A DNA stretch of 64,000 bases from DATMXT01 sp963662765 (GTDB lineage Bacteria > Bacillota > Clostridia > Oscillospirales > Feifaniaceae): NCBI GenBank assembly GCA_963662765.2, contig CAXXUP010000006.1:403086-467085 (forward strand). Direction: 5' to 3'. Shown piece after piece: positions 8,459-16,780 of the stretch. A model generated the notes under the pieces. That model saw only the letters and a list, made by a program, of their open reading frames with translations, was not told where the DNA came from and made no database searches. How positions within the stretch are numbered: position 1 is the stretch's first letter; the number at the start of each line of letters is the position of its first letter. The position numbers and the translations under genes were made by a program.

Positions 8459-11400
8459 ATGAGCGGCTATATCGTTGAGTTTTCGGGCTTTGACGGCGGC
8501 TCCACAGTCGGCATCATCGCGAATGACACAAAGTCGGTGACTGCCCCATCGGTGCCGACCACAACCGTCACCGGAGCTTCGCTCTCCCTCGATACCGGAA
8601 CAAGCGGAGTGGATTTTGTTACGAACTTCGCATCACAGACGATCAGCGGCACGCTGAGCGTAGCCCTCGCGGCAGGAGAAAAAGTTGAAGTCTCCTATGA
8701 CGACGGCGGCACCTGGAGCGACGCCACGTGCTCTACAGGCTCCGCGGCCTGGTCGCAGGCGACGGTGCTTTCGGGGAGTAGCACATTCAAAGCTCGCGTT
8801 TCAAACATTGCCGGCAGCAGCACGGCATATTCTCACACCTATATTTACGACGCCGCAGCCCCGGCAGCGCCGTCTGCGCCGGATTTGACGGCGGGCTCTG
8901 ATACCGGCTCATCCGGAGAGGACAATTATACGGGCGACACCACGCCGACTTTCACGGGCACGGCGGAGCCCGGCAGCGTAGTCGCGCTGTACGACACCGA
9001 CGGGAACACGGTGCTCGGGACGGCCACAGCATCCGACGGCAACTGGAGCATTACGGCGTCCATACTCGCCCCCGGAGCCCACACCGTCACGGCGAAGTCA
9101 ATCGATGCGGCGGGGAATATGAGCGCCGCATCAACAGGGCTTTCGATCACAATCGACACGACGGGCGCCGCGGTGATGTCGGTTTCGGTTCCGGCAAACG
9201 ATACATATAAAACAGGCGATGCCCTCAACTTTACGGTCAGTTGGGACGAGAATGTAACGGTGGGCACCGCGGGCGGGACGCCTCGCCTTGCACTGGATAT
9301 CGGCGGTACGACCCGATATGCCGCCTATTTGAGCGGCACAGACACGTCGAACCTCGTGTTCAGATACACGGTGACGTCGGGAGACTTTGACTCGAACGGC
9401 ATCACGGTAAGCGCTGCGCAATTGAACGGCGGGACCATGCGCGACGCCGGGGGCAACGACGCGGCACTTACGCTAAATAGTGTCGGCAGCACAGCAAACG
9501 TCCTGGTGGACGCCGTCGCCCCTTCGGTGACGTCGGTTACGGTCCCGGCAAATGGGACCTATGCGGCGGGCCAGAGTCTTGACTTCACGGTTAATATGAG
9601 TGAGAACGTCACGGTCATCACCACGGGCGGCACGCCCCGCATTGCGCTGGTAGTCGGCGCCACCACCCGGTACGCCGATTATTTGAGCGGCACCGGCACG
9701 ACTGCCCTCACATTCAGATACACGGTGACTTCGGGCGATATGGATTCGAATGGGATCACGGTGGGCGCACTCTCGGCAAACGGCGGGACTCTTCGCGACG
9801 CTGTCTCAAATAATGCCACCCTCACCTTAAACAGTGTTGGGAGTACGGCAAACGTTTGGGTGGACGCCGCCGCCCCGGCGGTGACGTCGGTTGCGGTTCC
9901 GGCAAATGGGACATATGCGGCGGGCGACAGTCTTAGCTTCACGGTGAGTTTCGGTGAGAGCGTGACGGTGAACACTGCGGACGGAACGCCTCGAATTTCG
10001 CTGACGGTAGGTTCCGCCACCCGGTATGCCACCTATATTGGCGGGAGCGGCACGTCGGCCCTCACGTTCATCTGTATGGTGGCTTTGGGAGATAGTGACG
10101 CGGACGGAATCGCGGTGGTAGCACTCGATGCAAACGGCGGGACAATTAAGGACGCCATCTCAAACGACGCCACGCTCACCTTAAACAATGTCGCAGTGAC
10201 GACAAACGTCCTGGTGGACGCCGTTGCACCCGATGCCCCGCAAGCGCCCGACCTGGCGGCTGCTTCGGATACCGGAGTTCTTGACACCGACGACATCACT
10301 GCCGATACGACGCCGACCTTTGAGGGCACGGCGGAGGCAAACTGCACGGTCACGCTCTATTCGGACGCTGCAGTGATCGGCACGACAACGGCTGACGGGA
10401 GCGGAAACTGGAGCTTTACGGCGCCTTTAGCACTTACCGAGGGGACGCATTCCATCACGGCAGCGGCGACCGACGGGGCGGGGAATGTGAGTGCCGCTTC
10501 AGTGGGGCTTTCGATTGCAATTGATACAACGGCACCCGCCGCGGGCGGCGCCGTCACGGTGACGCGCATCACCAAATTCAGGGTATCCCTCACCTGGCCT
10601 TCGGGTACTGACGCTAAAACAGACGCTTTGGCGCTGATGTACAAGGTTGTCTATTCAACATCCGACAACATCACGTCGGTGACGAATGCCGAGTTAAACG
10701 GGACGACGGGCATCGACTGGACGGCGGGCATCACGAGCGCCACCGTCTCGGGGCTGACGCCGAACACGACCTACTACGTCAATGTTCTGGTAAAAGACGA
10801 GGCGGGCAACATCACGGCCTATGCCCCGATAACGCAAATGACGGCCAGCAGTTCAAACGATGACTCCGACGGCCAAGACTCTGCCGGGGCTCCCGTCATT
10901 GTCAACGGCGAGACGAAGACGGCCGGAACCACCCGGACTGCAACCGACGACAGCGGCCGGACTGTGACGACCGTTACGGTCGACACCGACAGGCTTGAGG
11001 ACATACTTGAGGCCGAGGACAGCGGCGCCCTCGTCGTGATCCCATTTGATGAGGATGCCGATGTGGCGGTCGGAGTGCTGAGGGGCGACATGGTCGCGGC
11101 GATGGCGGACAGGGAAGCCTCGCTTGTGATCAGAGCCGGATCATCCACCTACACGCTGCCAGCCGTTGAGCTCGATATCGAAGCCATTGCCACACAGTTT
11201 GGCGAAAACGTTCCGCTTTCGGCCATCACAGTGTCGGTTGGCATTTCACAGCCGTCTGATGAAATGGCCACGGTCATCCGTAGCGCCGCGAGAGACGGCG
11301 GCTTTACGCTCGTTATTCCAGGGGTGGAGTTTACCGTGACCTGCCGGTACGGCGGCCGTACCGTGGAAGTCGGAAGTTTCAAGGCTTTTGTGGAGAGAAC

Positions 11401-12136
11401 GGTCGCCATACCGGACGGCGTGGACCCGTCAAAAATCACCACCGGCATCGTCGTAGAGCCTGACGGGACCGTCCGCCATGTGCCGACACGGATCACACGA
11501 ATTGACGGCAAGTATTACGCGGTCATCCATAGCCTTACGAACAGCGTTTACGCCGTCGTCTGGAACCCAGTGGAATTTGCCGACGTGACGGAACACTGGG
11601 CGAAGGACGCAATCAATGACATGGGCTCGAGAATGGTCGTAAACGGGATCGACAACAGCCATTTTGAACCCGACCGAAACATGACACGGGCCGAGTTCGC
11701 GGCGATCATCGTCCGGGCGCTGGGACTTAAGCCTATAGATGGCGCAAACGTCTTCACGGATGTGGCGGATTCCCAGTGGTACTGCGGCTATATCGAGACC
11801 GCTGCGGCGTACGGCATCATAACGGGATATGACGATAAGACCTTCGGGCCAAGTGACCTCATCACCCGCGAACAGGCGATGACCATGATATCAAGGGCCA
11901 TGCAGCTCACGGGCCTTGGCGCAGACCAAAGTTCGGATGAGATGGCTGCGCTACTTGCTGCTTTCTCGGACGATGCGTCTGTGTCGTCCTACGCGAAGGC
12001 GGGCATTGCGGCCTGCCTGAAGACGGGAATCGTCTCCGGCACAATAGAGGGGACCCTGGCCCCCAAGGATACTGTGACGCGGGCCGAAGTCGCCGTCATG
12101 GTGCAGCGCCTGCTGCAAAAAGCTGGGCTCATCTGA
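8459..12136 (+). CDS. giant SLH adhesin, C-terminal part
   Basis: The first ATG after the amber is 8459, but no ribosome binding site precedes it and the frame is open from 8357, so this is the downstream part of the same protein. Order of domains: end of the lectin-like domain, Ig-like repeats, three 118-residue tandem repeats, another Ig-like repeat (VTLYSDAAVIGTTTADGSG), an FN3 domain near residues 695-790, a linker domain, and three S-layer-homology repeats at about 1035-1225 (FADVTEHWAKDAI, FTDVADSQWYCGYI, FSDDASVSSYAKAGI). SLH domains bind pyruvylated secondary cell-wall polymer, anchoring the protein outside the cell. A terminator follows. Confidence 0.88.
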   Translation: MSGYIVEFSGFDGGSTVGIIANDTKSVTAPSVPTTTVTGASLSLDTGTSGVDFVTNFASQTISGTLSVALAAGEKVEVSYDDGGTWSDATCSTGSAAWSQATVLSGSSTFKARVSNIAGSSTAYSHTYIYDAAAPAAPSAPDLTAGSDTGSSGEDNYTGDTTPTFTGTAEPGSVVALYDTDGNTVLGTATASDGNWSITASILAPGAHTVTAKSIDAAGNMSAASTGLSITIDTTGAAVMSVSVPANDTYKTGDALNFTVSWDENVTVGTAGGTPRLALDIGGTTRYAAYLSGTDTSNLVFRYTVTSGDFDSNGITVSAAQLNGGTMRDAGGNDAALTLNSVGSTANVLVDAVAPSVTSVTVPANGTYAAGQSLDFTVNMSENVTVITTGGTPRIALVVGATTRYADYLSGTGTTALTFRYTVTSGDMDSNGITVGALSANGGTLRDAVSNNATLTLNSVGSTANVWVDAAAPAVTSVAVPANGTYAAGDSLSFTVSFGESVTVNTADGTPRISLTVGSATRYATYIGGSGTSALTFICMVALGDSDADGIAVVALDANGGTIKDAISNDATLTLNNVAVTTNVLVDAVAPDAPQAPDLAAASDTGVLDTDDITADTTPTFEGTAEANCTVTLYSDAAVIGTTTADGSGNWSFTAPLALTEGTHSITAAATDGAGNVSAASVGLSIAIDTTAPAAGGAVTVTRITKFRVSLTWPSGTDAKTDALALMYKVVYSTSDNITSVTNAELNGTTGIDWTAGITSATVSGLTPNTTYYVNVLVKDEAGNITAYAPITQMTASSSNDDSDGQDSAGAPVIVNGETKTAGTTRTATDDSGRTVTTVTVDTDRLEDILEAEDSGALVVIPFDEDADVAVGVLRGDMVAAMADREASLVIRAGSSTYTLPAVELDIEAIATQFGENVPLSAITVSVGISQPSDEMATVIRSAARDGGFTLVIPGVEFTVTCRYGGRTVEVGSFKAFVERTVAIPDGVDPSKITTGIVVEPDGTVRHVPTRITRIDGKYYAVIHSLTNSVYAVVWNPVEFADVTEHWAKDAINDMGSRMVVNGIDNSHFEPDRNMTRAEFAAIIVRALGLKPIDGANVFTDVADSQWYCGYIETAAAYGIITGYDDKTFGPSDLITREQAMTMISRAMQLTGLGADQSSDEMAALLAAFSDDASVSSYAKAGIAACLKTGIVSGTIEGTLAPKDTVTRAEVAVMVQRLLQKAGLI
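9155..10216 (+). repeat. three exact-period 354-bp coding repeats
   Basis: Repeat boundaries fall at 9155, 9509, 9863 and 10217, each 354 bases apart (118 residues). Each unit starts near VTSV.VPANGTYAAG and ends near LTLNSVGSTANVLVDA. The units are diverged but in frame, as in other adhesin stalks. Confidence 0.85.
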
Positions 12137-12158
12137 TAGGTGAATTTAACCATTCGAA

Positions 12159-12188
12159 AAAAGGACGCCCCACAGGGCGTCCTTTTTT
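12159..12188 (+). terminator. terminator after the adhesin gene
   Basis: Arms 12159-12170 and 12175-12186 (AAAAGGACGCCC) with a CACA loop and a T run. Confidence 0.9.
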
Positions 12189-12227
12189 TCGCATTGGCTG
12201 CTTTTGCGCGCAGCCTGGAAATTAAAA

Positions 12228-12262
12228 CATGACATGCAGTTGTCATGCTTTTCTGTTATAAT
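12228..12262 (+). promoter_or_regulatory. operator and extended -10 promoter of the WYL gene
   Basis: Perfect dyad CATGACA-N6-TGTCATG at 12228-12247. Downstream is TGT then TATAAT (12257-12262), an extended -10 without a recognisable -35; the dyad occupies the -35 region. The core TGACATGCAGTTGTCATG recurs at 13186-13203. Confidence 0.75.
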
Positions 12263-12282
12263 AAAACTGCGGAGGTGAAGCG

Positions 12283-13188
12283 ATGAAAAACGACCGGCTG
12301 TTCCAAATTCTCTATATTCTGCTCGATAGGCAGACCATCACTGCCCCCGAACTTGCAAGGCTCCTTGAAGTATCGGTGCGCACCGTCTACCGGGACGTCG
12401 AAGCGCTGTCGCTTGCGGGCGTGCCGGTCTACACGACGTCCGGCAAGGGCGGCGGGATTTCCGTCATGCCGGGCTACACGGTCGACAAGGCGCTGCTGAC
12501 GGACGATGAGCAAAACCAGATTCTCTTTGCCGTAGAGAGCTTAAAGGCGACCGATCAAAATGTGGACTCTCTTGTGCAAAAGCTTGGCACCGCCTTCCAA
12601 AAGACGAACACAAGCTGGATTGAGGTCGACTTCTCCCGGTGGGGAATGCGCCGCACCGACAATCCGAAATTCGAGCAGTTAAAAAACGCCATTCTGGGCA
12701 GACGGGTCCTGCACATGACATACTGCGGGACCTCCGGGACGATTACGCAGCGCGACGTCATGCCCTTCCGGCTGGTGTTTAAGGATAAAAACTGGTACCT
12801 ACAGGCTTTTTGCCTGAAGGCTGAGGCCTACAGGCTTTTCAAAGTCAGCCGCATCATGGAGCTTACCGTCACCGACGACACGTTTACCGAGACCTTTGCC
12901 GACCCGCCGCCCATCGACGGCGGAGACCCGCCGCCATTGATGATGACCGCAATCCGGCTGAAGTTCCCGTCTTCCGTGGCCTACCGTGTCTACGATGAGT
13001 TCGACCGTGACTGCATTGTGCCGCAGCCGGACGGCTCCCTGTGCGTTAAGGCGGAATTCCCCTTGGACGGTTGGGTCACGGGCTATCTTCTGTCCTTTGG
13101 CACCGATGTCGAAGTTTTGGAGCCGGCGTCACTTCGGGCCGAGCTTGCGGACTATGCGAGAATAATTTATGAGCACCACAAAAGCTGA
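12283..13188 (+). CDS. YafY-type transcriptional regulator (HTH-WYL)
   Basis: The 301 residues show an N-terminal winged HTH (ILLDRQTITAPELARLLEVS, about residues 7-60) and a WYL sensor domain in the middle (LGRRVLHMTYCG and MPFRLVFKDKNWYLQAFC, about 140-210) with a C-terminal extension. WYL proteins regulate transcription in response to bound ligands, often nucleic acid or small molecules. GGAGG lies 8 bases before the ATG. The same palindrome precedes this gene and the next one, and the second copy overlaps its stop codon, so autoregulation and control of the downstream gene are likely. Confidence 0.9.
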   Translation: MKNDRLFQILYILLDRQTITAPELARLLEVSVRTVYRDVEALSLAGVPVYTTSGKGGGISVMPGYTVDKALLTDDEQNQILFAVESLKATDQNVDSLVQKLGTAFQKTNTSWIEVDFSRWGMRRTDNPKFEQLKNAILGRRVLHMTYCGTSGTITQRDVMPFRLVFKDKNWYLQAFCLKAEAYRLFKVSRIMELTVTDDTFTETFADPPPIDGGDPPPLMMTAIRLKFPSSVAYRVYDEFDRDCIVPQPDGSLCVKAEFPLDGWVTGYLLSFGTDVEVLEPASLRAELADYARIIYEHHKS

Positions 13189-13221
13189 CATGCAGTTGTC
13201 ATGTTTTGTCTGATAGACTGA
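13186..13221 (+). promoter_or_regulatory. second WYL-type operator and promoter
   Basis: TGACA-N6-TGTCA at 13186-13201 repeats the core of the 12228 site, including the centre TGCAGT. It is followed at nearly the same distance by TGA-TAGACT, a weak extended -10. It overlaps the TGA stop of the WYL gene. Confidence 0.7.
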
Positions 13222-13270
13222 GTTTGCAAAGGAATTCAACAATCATATTCAAACTTGGGAGGAGATCAAG

Positions 13271-13534
13271 ATGGAAGAGAGATACTGTCAGAGCTGCGGG
13301 ATGCCCATGGGCAAGACGGACGAGCTGTACGGCACCGAAAAGGACGGCAGCAAGTCGGCCGACTACTGCAGTTACTGCTATCAGGACGGGGCCTTCACGT
13401 TTGACGGCTCCATGGAGGAAATGGTTGAAATTTGTGTGCCGCCCATGGTGGAAAATAGCCCCTCCATGACGGAGGACGCCGCCCGTGGGATGATGAAGCA
13501 GATTTTGCCGATGCTCAAACGCTGGAGAGTATGA
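13271..13534 (+). CDS. putative zinc-ribbon protein
   Basis: This 87-residue cytosolic protein begins with a zinc-ribbon signature: CQSCGMPM near residue 6 and YCSYC near residue 36, four cysteines in two CxxC knuckles, followed by a short helical tail. It matches the putative zinc-ribbon family often found beside YafY-type regulators. GGGAGGAG sits 6 bases before the ATG. Its promoter carries the same palindrome as the regulator, so it is the probable target. Function is unknown; nucleic acid or metal binding is plausible. Confidence 0.85.
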   Translation: MEERYCQSCGMPMGKTDELYGTEKDGSKSADYCSYCYQDGAFTFDGSMEEMVEICVPPMVENSPSMTEDAARGMMKQILPMLKRWRV

Positions 13535-13548
13535 TAACAAGAGGATAG

Positions 13549-13574
13549 GGCGCAAAGGGTCCCCCCTTTGCGCC
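13549..13574. terminator. hairpin after the zinc-ribbon gene
   Basis: Arms GGCGCAAAGGG 13549-13559 and 13564-13574 are complementary. There is no good T run, so termination would be partial. Confidence 0.55.
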
Positions 13575-13600
13575 TTGCCGCATTCGAAATTTAGGTACAA

Positions 13601-14044
13601 ATGAAAGCTTACGCTGTCATCGACCCCGAGATGCTGGCCCCTTGCGGCATCAATTGCGCGGTCTGTTACAGGTATCTGGGCAAGAAGCCCTGCGCCGGAT
13701 GCAGAGCAGACACCGACACCGCGCAGCAGCACATCCGCAGATGCAAAATAAAGAACTGCGCCGGGGAGAGTGGGCTATCCCACTGTTTTCTGTGCGCAAA
13801 GTTCCCCTGCGGTCTTATAAAAAATCTCGATAAACGTTACAAGACCCGATACGGGGTGAGCCTTGCGGAAAACGGTCTTGCGGCAAAAGAGATGGGGATT
13901 GCGCATGCCCTTGCCAAACAACTCGAGGCGTACACCTGCACGGCGTGCGGCGGCGTGATCTCCATGCACGACGGGATTTGCAGTCAGTGCAAAACGGAAT
14001 ATTCGCTTGGAAAAAGGAGTGTGAAAGATGACTTGGGTAAATGA
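13601..14044 (+). CDS. DUF3795 cysteine-rich protein
   Basis: The 147 residues match DUF3795: an opening LAPCGINCAVCYRY, a KKPCAGCRAD knuckle, CKIKNC, and a CFLCAKFPC motif, then a C-terminal CxxC pair (CTACGG and CSQCKTEY) likely binding a second metal. Such proteins are cytosolic and of unknown function, probably Zn or Fe-S binding. The upstream ribosome site is weak. It overlaps the next gene by 17 bases, so the two are translationally coupled. Confidence 0.85.
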   Translation: MKAYAVIDPEMLAPCGINCAVCYRYLGKKPCAGCRADTDTAQQHIRRCKIKNCAGESGLSHCFLCAKFPCGLIKNLDKRYKTRYGVSLAENGLAAKEMGIAHALAKQLEAYTCTACGGVISMHDGICSQCKTEYSLGKRSVKDDLGK

Positions 14045-14471
14045 ATTCCCGCAGGCCGACGAACCAGCCCTGGAGCAGATCACCCGGTATATCGACAGTC
14101 CCCTGTGGCAGGAGCTTTGCGATTTTGTGGAAACGCACTACAAGTCGACACCACAGGTGGAGTACAGCAAGTGCTCCGGGGCTCCCGGCTGGAATGTAAA
14201 GTACAAAAAGAGCGGCCGGTCGCTTTGCACCCTCTATCCGCACAAGGGGTATTACACAAGCCTTGTCTGCATGGGCTCAAAAGATTTGATGGAGGCCGAG
14301 CTTGAAATGTCCGCCTGCAGTGATTACACGCGGGATATGTACATGCGGGCAAAGCCTGTGAACGGCACCCGCTGGCTCATGATCGATGTGACGAGCGGGG
14401 AGATTTTAGAGGACGTTAAAAGGCTTATCTGCGTGCGGGCGGGGCAAAGTAATAAACGGATCGGCTCGTAA
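14028..14471 (+). CDS. DUF3788 family protein
   Basis: This 147-residue cytosolic protein fits DUF3788, with the W...Y.KSGRSLCTLYPHKGYYTSLVC core near residues 55-85. AAAAAGGAG precedes its ATG inside the DUF3795 gene. DUF3795 and DUF3788 genes commonly travel together in Clostridia. No biochemical function is known. Confidence 0.82.
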   Translation: MTWVNEFPQADEPALEQITRYIDSPLWQELCDFVETHYKSTPQVEYSKCSGAPGWNVKYKKSGRSLCTLYPHKGYYTSLVCMGSKDLMEAELEMSACSDYTRDMYMRAKPVNGTRWLMIDVTSGEILEDVKRLICVRAGQSNKRIGS

Positions 14472-14517
14472 GGCCTGAGAAGCGGTTCACATTATTTTCA
14501 AAAAAGGCAGGTGCAAA

Positions 14518-15348
14518 ATGGCGGTAGACCCGAAATGGGCGTGCGATGTCGAGAAGGTCCTGAAAAAACGACATGACCTCGGTTGGGACTATTGGACGAC
14601 GCCCGATCGGCGGCTCATGAAGGGGAGTCCGTTTTCCGCAATGGAGAGCGCCCATTTGCTGCTCGAACTTGGAATGGAGCCCACTGAGCCGCCCTTAAGA
14701 GAGGTCGCCGGTTTAATTTTCGACACCTGGCGGGAGGATGGCCGGTTTAAGCTCTACCCGCAGGGCGCCATTTACCCATGCCAGACAATTTGGGCCGCCT
14801 ACATACTTTGCCGCATGGGATACGCAAAAGATGAGCGGCTTTCAAAGACGTTCTCGCACCTTTTGGACATTCAGTCTGAGGACGGCGGCTGGCGCTGCAA
14901 TAAATTCAGTTTCGGCCGGGGTCCGGAGACGGATTTTTCTAACCCCGGGCCGACTCTGACGGCCTTAAACGCATTTCGGTTTGCGGAGGACCAAAACCCA
15001 TCCCCAGCCCTTGATAAAGCCGTGGAATTTTTACTTTCACACTGGACAACCAAGCTGCCGCTCGGGCCCTGCCATTACGGCATCGGCTCACGGTTTATGT
15101 GCCCGGAATACCCCTTTGGCAACTACAACCTCTTTGTCTATGTCTACGTCCTGTCGTTTTACGAAAAGGCGAGACAGGACCCCAGGTTTCGCGAAGCGCT
15201 GGACACGCTGCAATCAAAGCTGTCAAACGGCAGCGTCGTACCGGAGCGGGTCAATAGGGGGCTTGCCGGTCTGTCCTTTTGCATAAAAGGGGAGCCAAGC
15301 GCTCTTGCGACCGCGCGCTATCACGAGATTTTGCGAAATCTCGGCTAA
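14518..15348 (+). CDS. alpha/alpha-toroid protein (prenyltransferase-like repeats)
   Basis: The 276 residues suggest an alpha/alpha-barrel related to squalene-cyclase/prenyltransferase repeats: QSEDGGWRCNK near residue 120 is a QW-type motif, and short helical repeats run throughout. There is no signal peptide and no DXDD catalytic motif, so enzyme activity is doubtful. AGGCAGGTG precedes the ATG. It follows the DUF3788 gene by 46 bases and is likely the last gene of that operon, ended by the terminator at 15366-15410. Confidence 0.65.
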   Translation: MAVDPKWACDVEKVLKKRHDLGWDYWTTPDRRLMKGSPFSAMESAHLLLELGMEPTEPPLREVAGLIFDTWREDGRFKLYPQGAIYPCQTIWAAYILCRMGYAKDERLSKTFSHLLDIQSEDGGWRCNKFSFGRGPETDFSNPGPTLTALNAFRFAEDQNPSPALDKAVEFLLSHWTTKLPLGPCHYGIGSRFMCPEYPFGNYNLFVYVYVLSFYEKARQDPRFREALDTLQSKLSNGSVVPERVNRGLAGLSFCIKGEPSALATARYHEILRNLG

Positions 15349-15365
15349 AAGCAAGTCGGCCAAAA

Positions 15366-15410
15366 TTAAAAGCACCGGAGAGCGTGGGAGCCCCCGGTGC
15401 CTTTATTTTT
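15366..15410 (+). terminator. terminator
   Basis: GCACCGG at 15372-15378 pairs with CCGGTGC at 15394-15400, with flanking A and T runs. Confidence 0.8.
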
Positions 15411-15608
15411 GCCTTTTTGCACCGCTCGCAAAAGAACTATCATTGCAGTGCGGCTTATCAACAAAAAGGCGAAGATGGAAAAATCGGTTTAATTGTACAA
15501 AAATAGGGAAAAGTTGCAAATAAGAACAAAAACGGTAGACTCCCATTGTAAAATATGATATATTTGTATTGATAAATATAAACTTTTTATGTTTGCGGGG
15601 TGATCTGA

Positions 15609-16727
15609 ATGGAAAAACCTAAAATATTAATTGTGGACGATGAGCCAATCAATTTGACTGTTCTTAGAAAGCTTTTGAATATGCGCTTTCAGGTCCAAGC
15701 CTGTAAAACCGGAGAAGAAGCACTCTTGGCCCTAAATTCCGAGTCGAAGCCGGAAATGGTGCTGTTAGATATCATGATGCCCGGGATGGACGGGTATGCC
15801 GTCTTGGCACGTATGCGCGAAAATCCGGAGACGAAAGAGATTCCGGTCATTTTCATATCGGCCCTCGACAGCATTGTTGACGAAGAAAAAGGATTTCGGC
15901 TGGGGGCGGTTGATTACATCACGAAGCCGTTTCGCCCGGCAATCGTTTTGGAGCGGGTCAAAGCGCACCTCGAGCTAAAGCACATCCGGGACGCTTTGAA
16001 AAACCAGAACGAATGGCTTGAAACCGAGGTTGAGCGCAGAGTGCACGAAAATCAGCTGATCCAGGATGCGGCCTTAGGCGTGATCTCCCAGCTTGCCGAG
16101 ACGCGCGACACAGACATCGGCGACCACATTCACCGCGCGCAGGCCATTGTCGAAATCATTGCGCGCAGCATGCAAAAAGACGAGCGGTTTGGGGGAGAAC
16201 TTAGCGAGACGGCCCTGACCCATATCGTCAAGGCGACGCCGCTGCATGACATCGGAAAAATCGGGATACCGGATGCAATTTTGCTCAAGCCCGGCAAACT
16301 GACGCCGGAAGAATTTGTTGTCATGAAGACGCACTGCCAGATTGGCGGGAACGCGATCCATGCGGCGATCAAAAAAGCATTGAAGATGAATAGGGGAGAA
16401 ATAGGCGAGCAAAAGCCCGCCACTCTGACGTTTCTCGAAGTCGCGTATCAGATTGCGACTTACCACCATGAACGGTTCGACGGTACCGGCTATCCTGTGG
16501 GGCTCAAAGGGACAGAGATTCCGCTGCCTGCCCGCATTATGGCTTTGGCCGACACGTTTGACGCACTCACCTCGCCGCGCATTTATAAAAGCGAGTGGAA
16601 CACAGACGACGCAACCCAGTATATCGAACAGCAGCGGGGAAAACAGTTCGACCCGGATGTTGTGGACGCATTTTTACGGGAGCTTACCGCCATCCGGCAG
16701 GTGCTGCTGATGACGACGGGCAGCTGA
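15609..16727 (+). CDS. response regulator with HD-GYP domain (c-di-GMP phosphodiesterase)
   Basis: The 372 residues comprise an N-terminal receiver domain (acidic pocket VDDEP, phospho-Asp in LLDIMMPGMDG near residue 56, Lys in ITKPFRP near 104), a short coiled coil, and an HD-GYP domain (HD in ATPLHDIGKIG, GYP in HHERFDGTGYP). HD-GYP proteins hydrolyse cyclic di-GMP to GMP. This is the RpfG arrangement. GGGGTGATC lies just upstream of the ATG. The big hybrid kinase begins 53 bases downstream and is the likely partner. Confidence 0.93.
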   Translation: MEKPKILIVDDEPINLTVLRKLLNMRFQVQACKTGEEALLALNSESKPEMVLLDIMMPGMDGYAVLARMRENPETKEIPVIFISALDSIVDEEKGFRLGAVDYITKPFRPAIVLERVKAHLELKHIRDALKNQNEWLETEVERRVHENQLIQDAALGVISQLAETRDTDIGDHIHRAQAIVEIIARSMQKDERFGGELSETALTHIVKATPLHDIGKIGIPDAILLKPGKLTPEEFVVMKTHCQIGGNAIHAAIKKALKMNRGEIGEQKPATLTFLEVAYQIATYHHERFDGTGYPVGLKGTEIPLPARIMALADTFDALTSPRIYKSEWNTDDATQYIEQQRGKQFDPDVVDAFLRELTAIRQVLLMTTGS

Positions 16728-16780
16728 TGGAAAAGTGCAGCAAGATGGATGAGAACGAAAGGTTGGAGGCGTAAAGAAGC

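Noticed and set aside
9131..12246. Many long antisense frames across the adhesin
   Set aside because: GC-rich, repetitive coding sequence commonly leaves open antisense frames; none has a ribosome site or recognisable domain.
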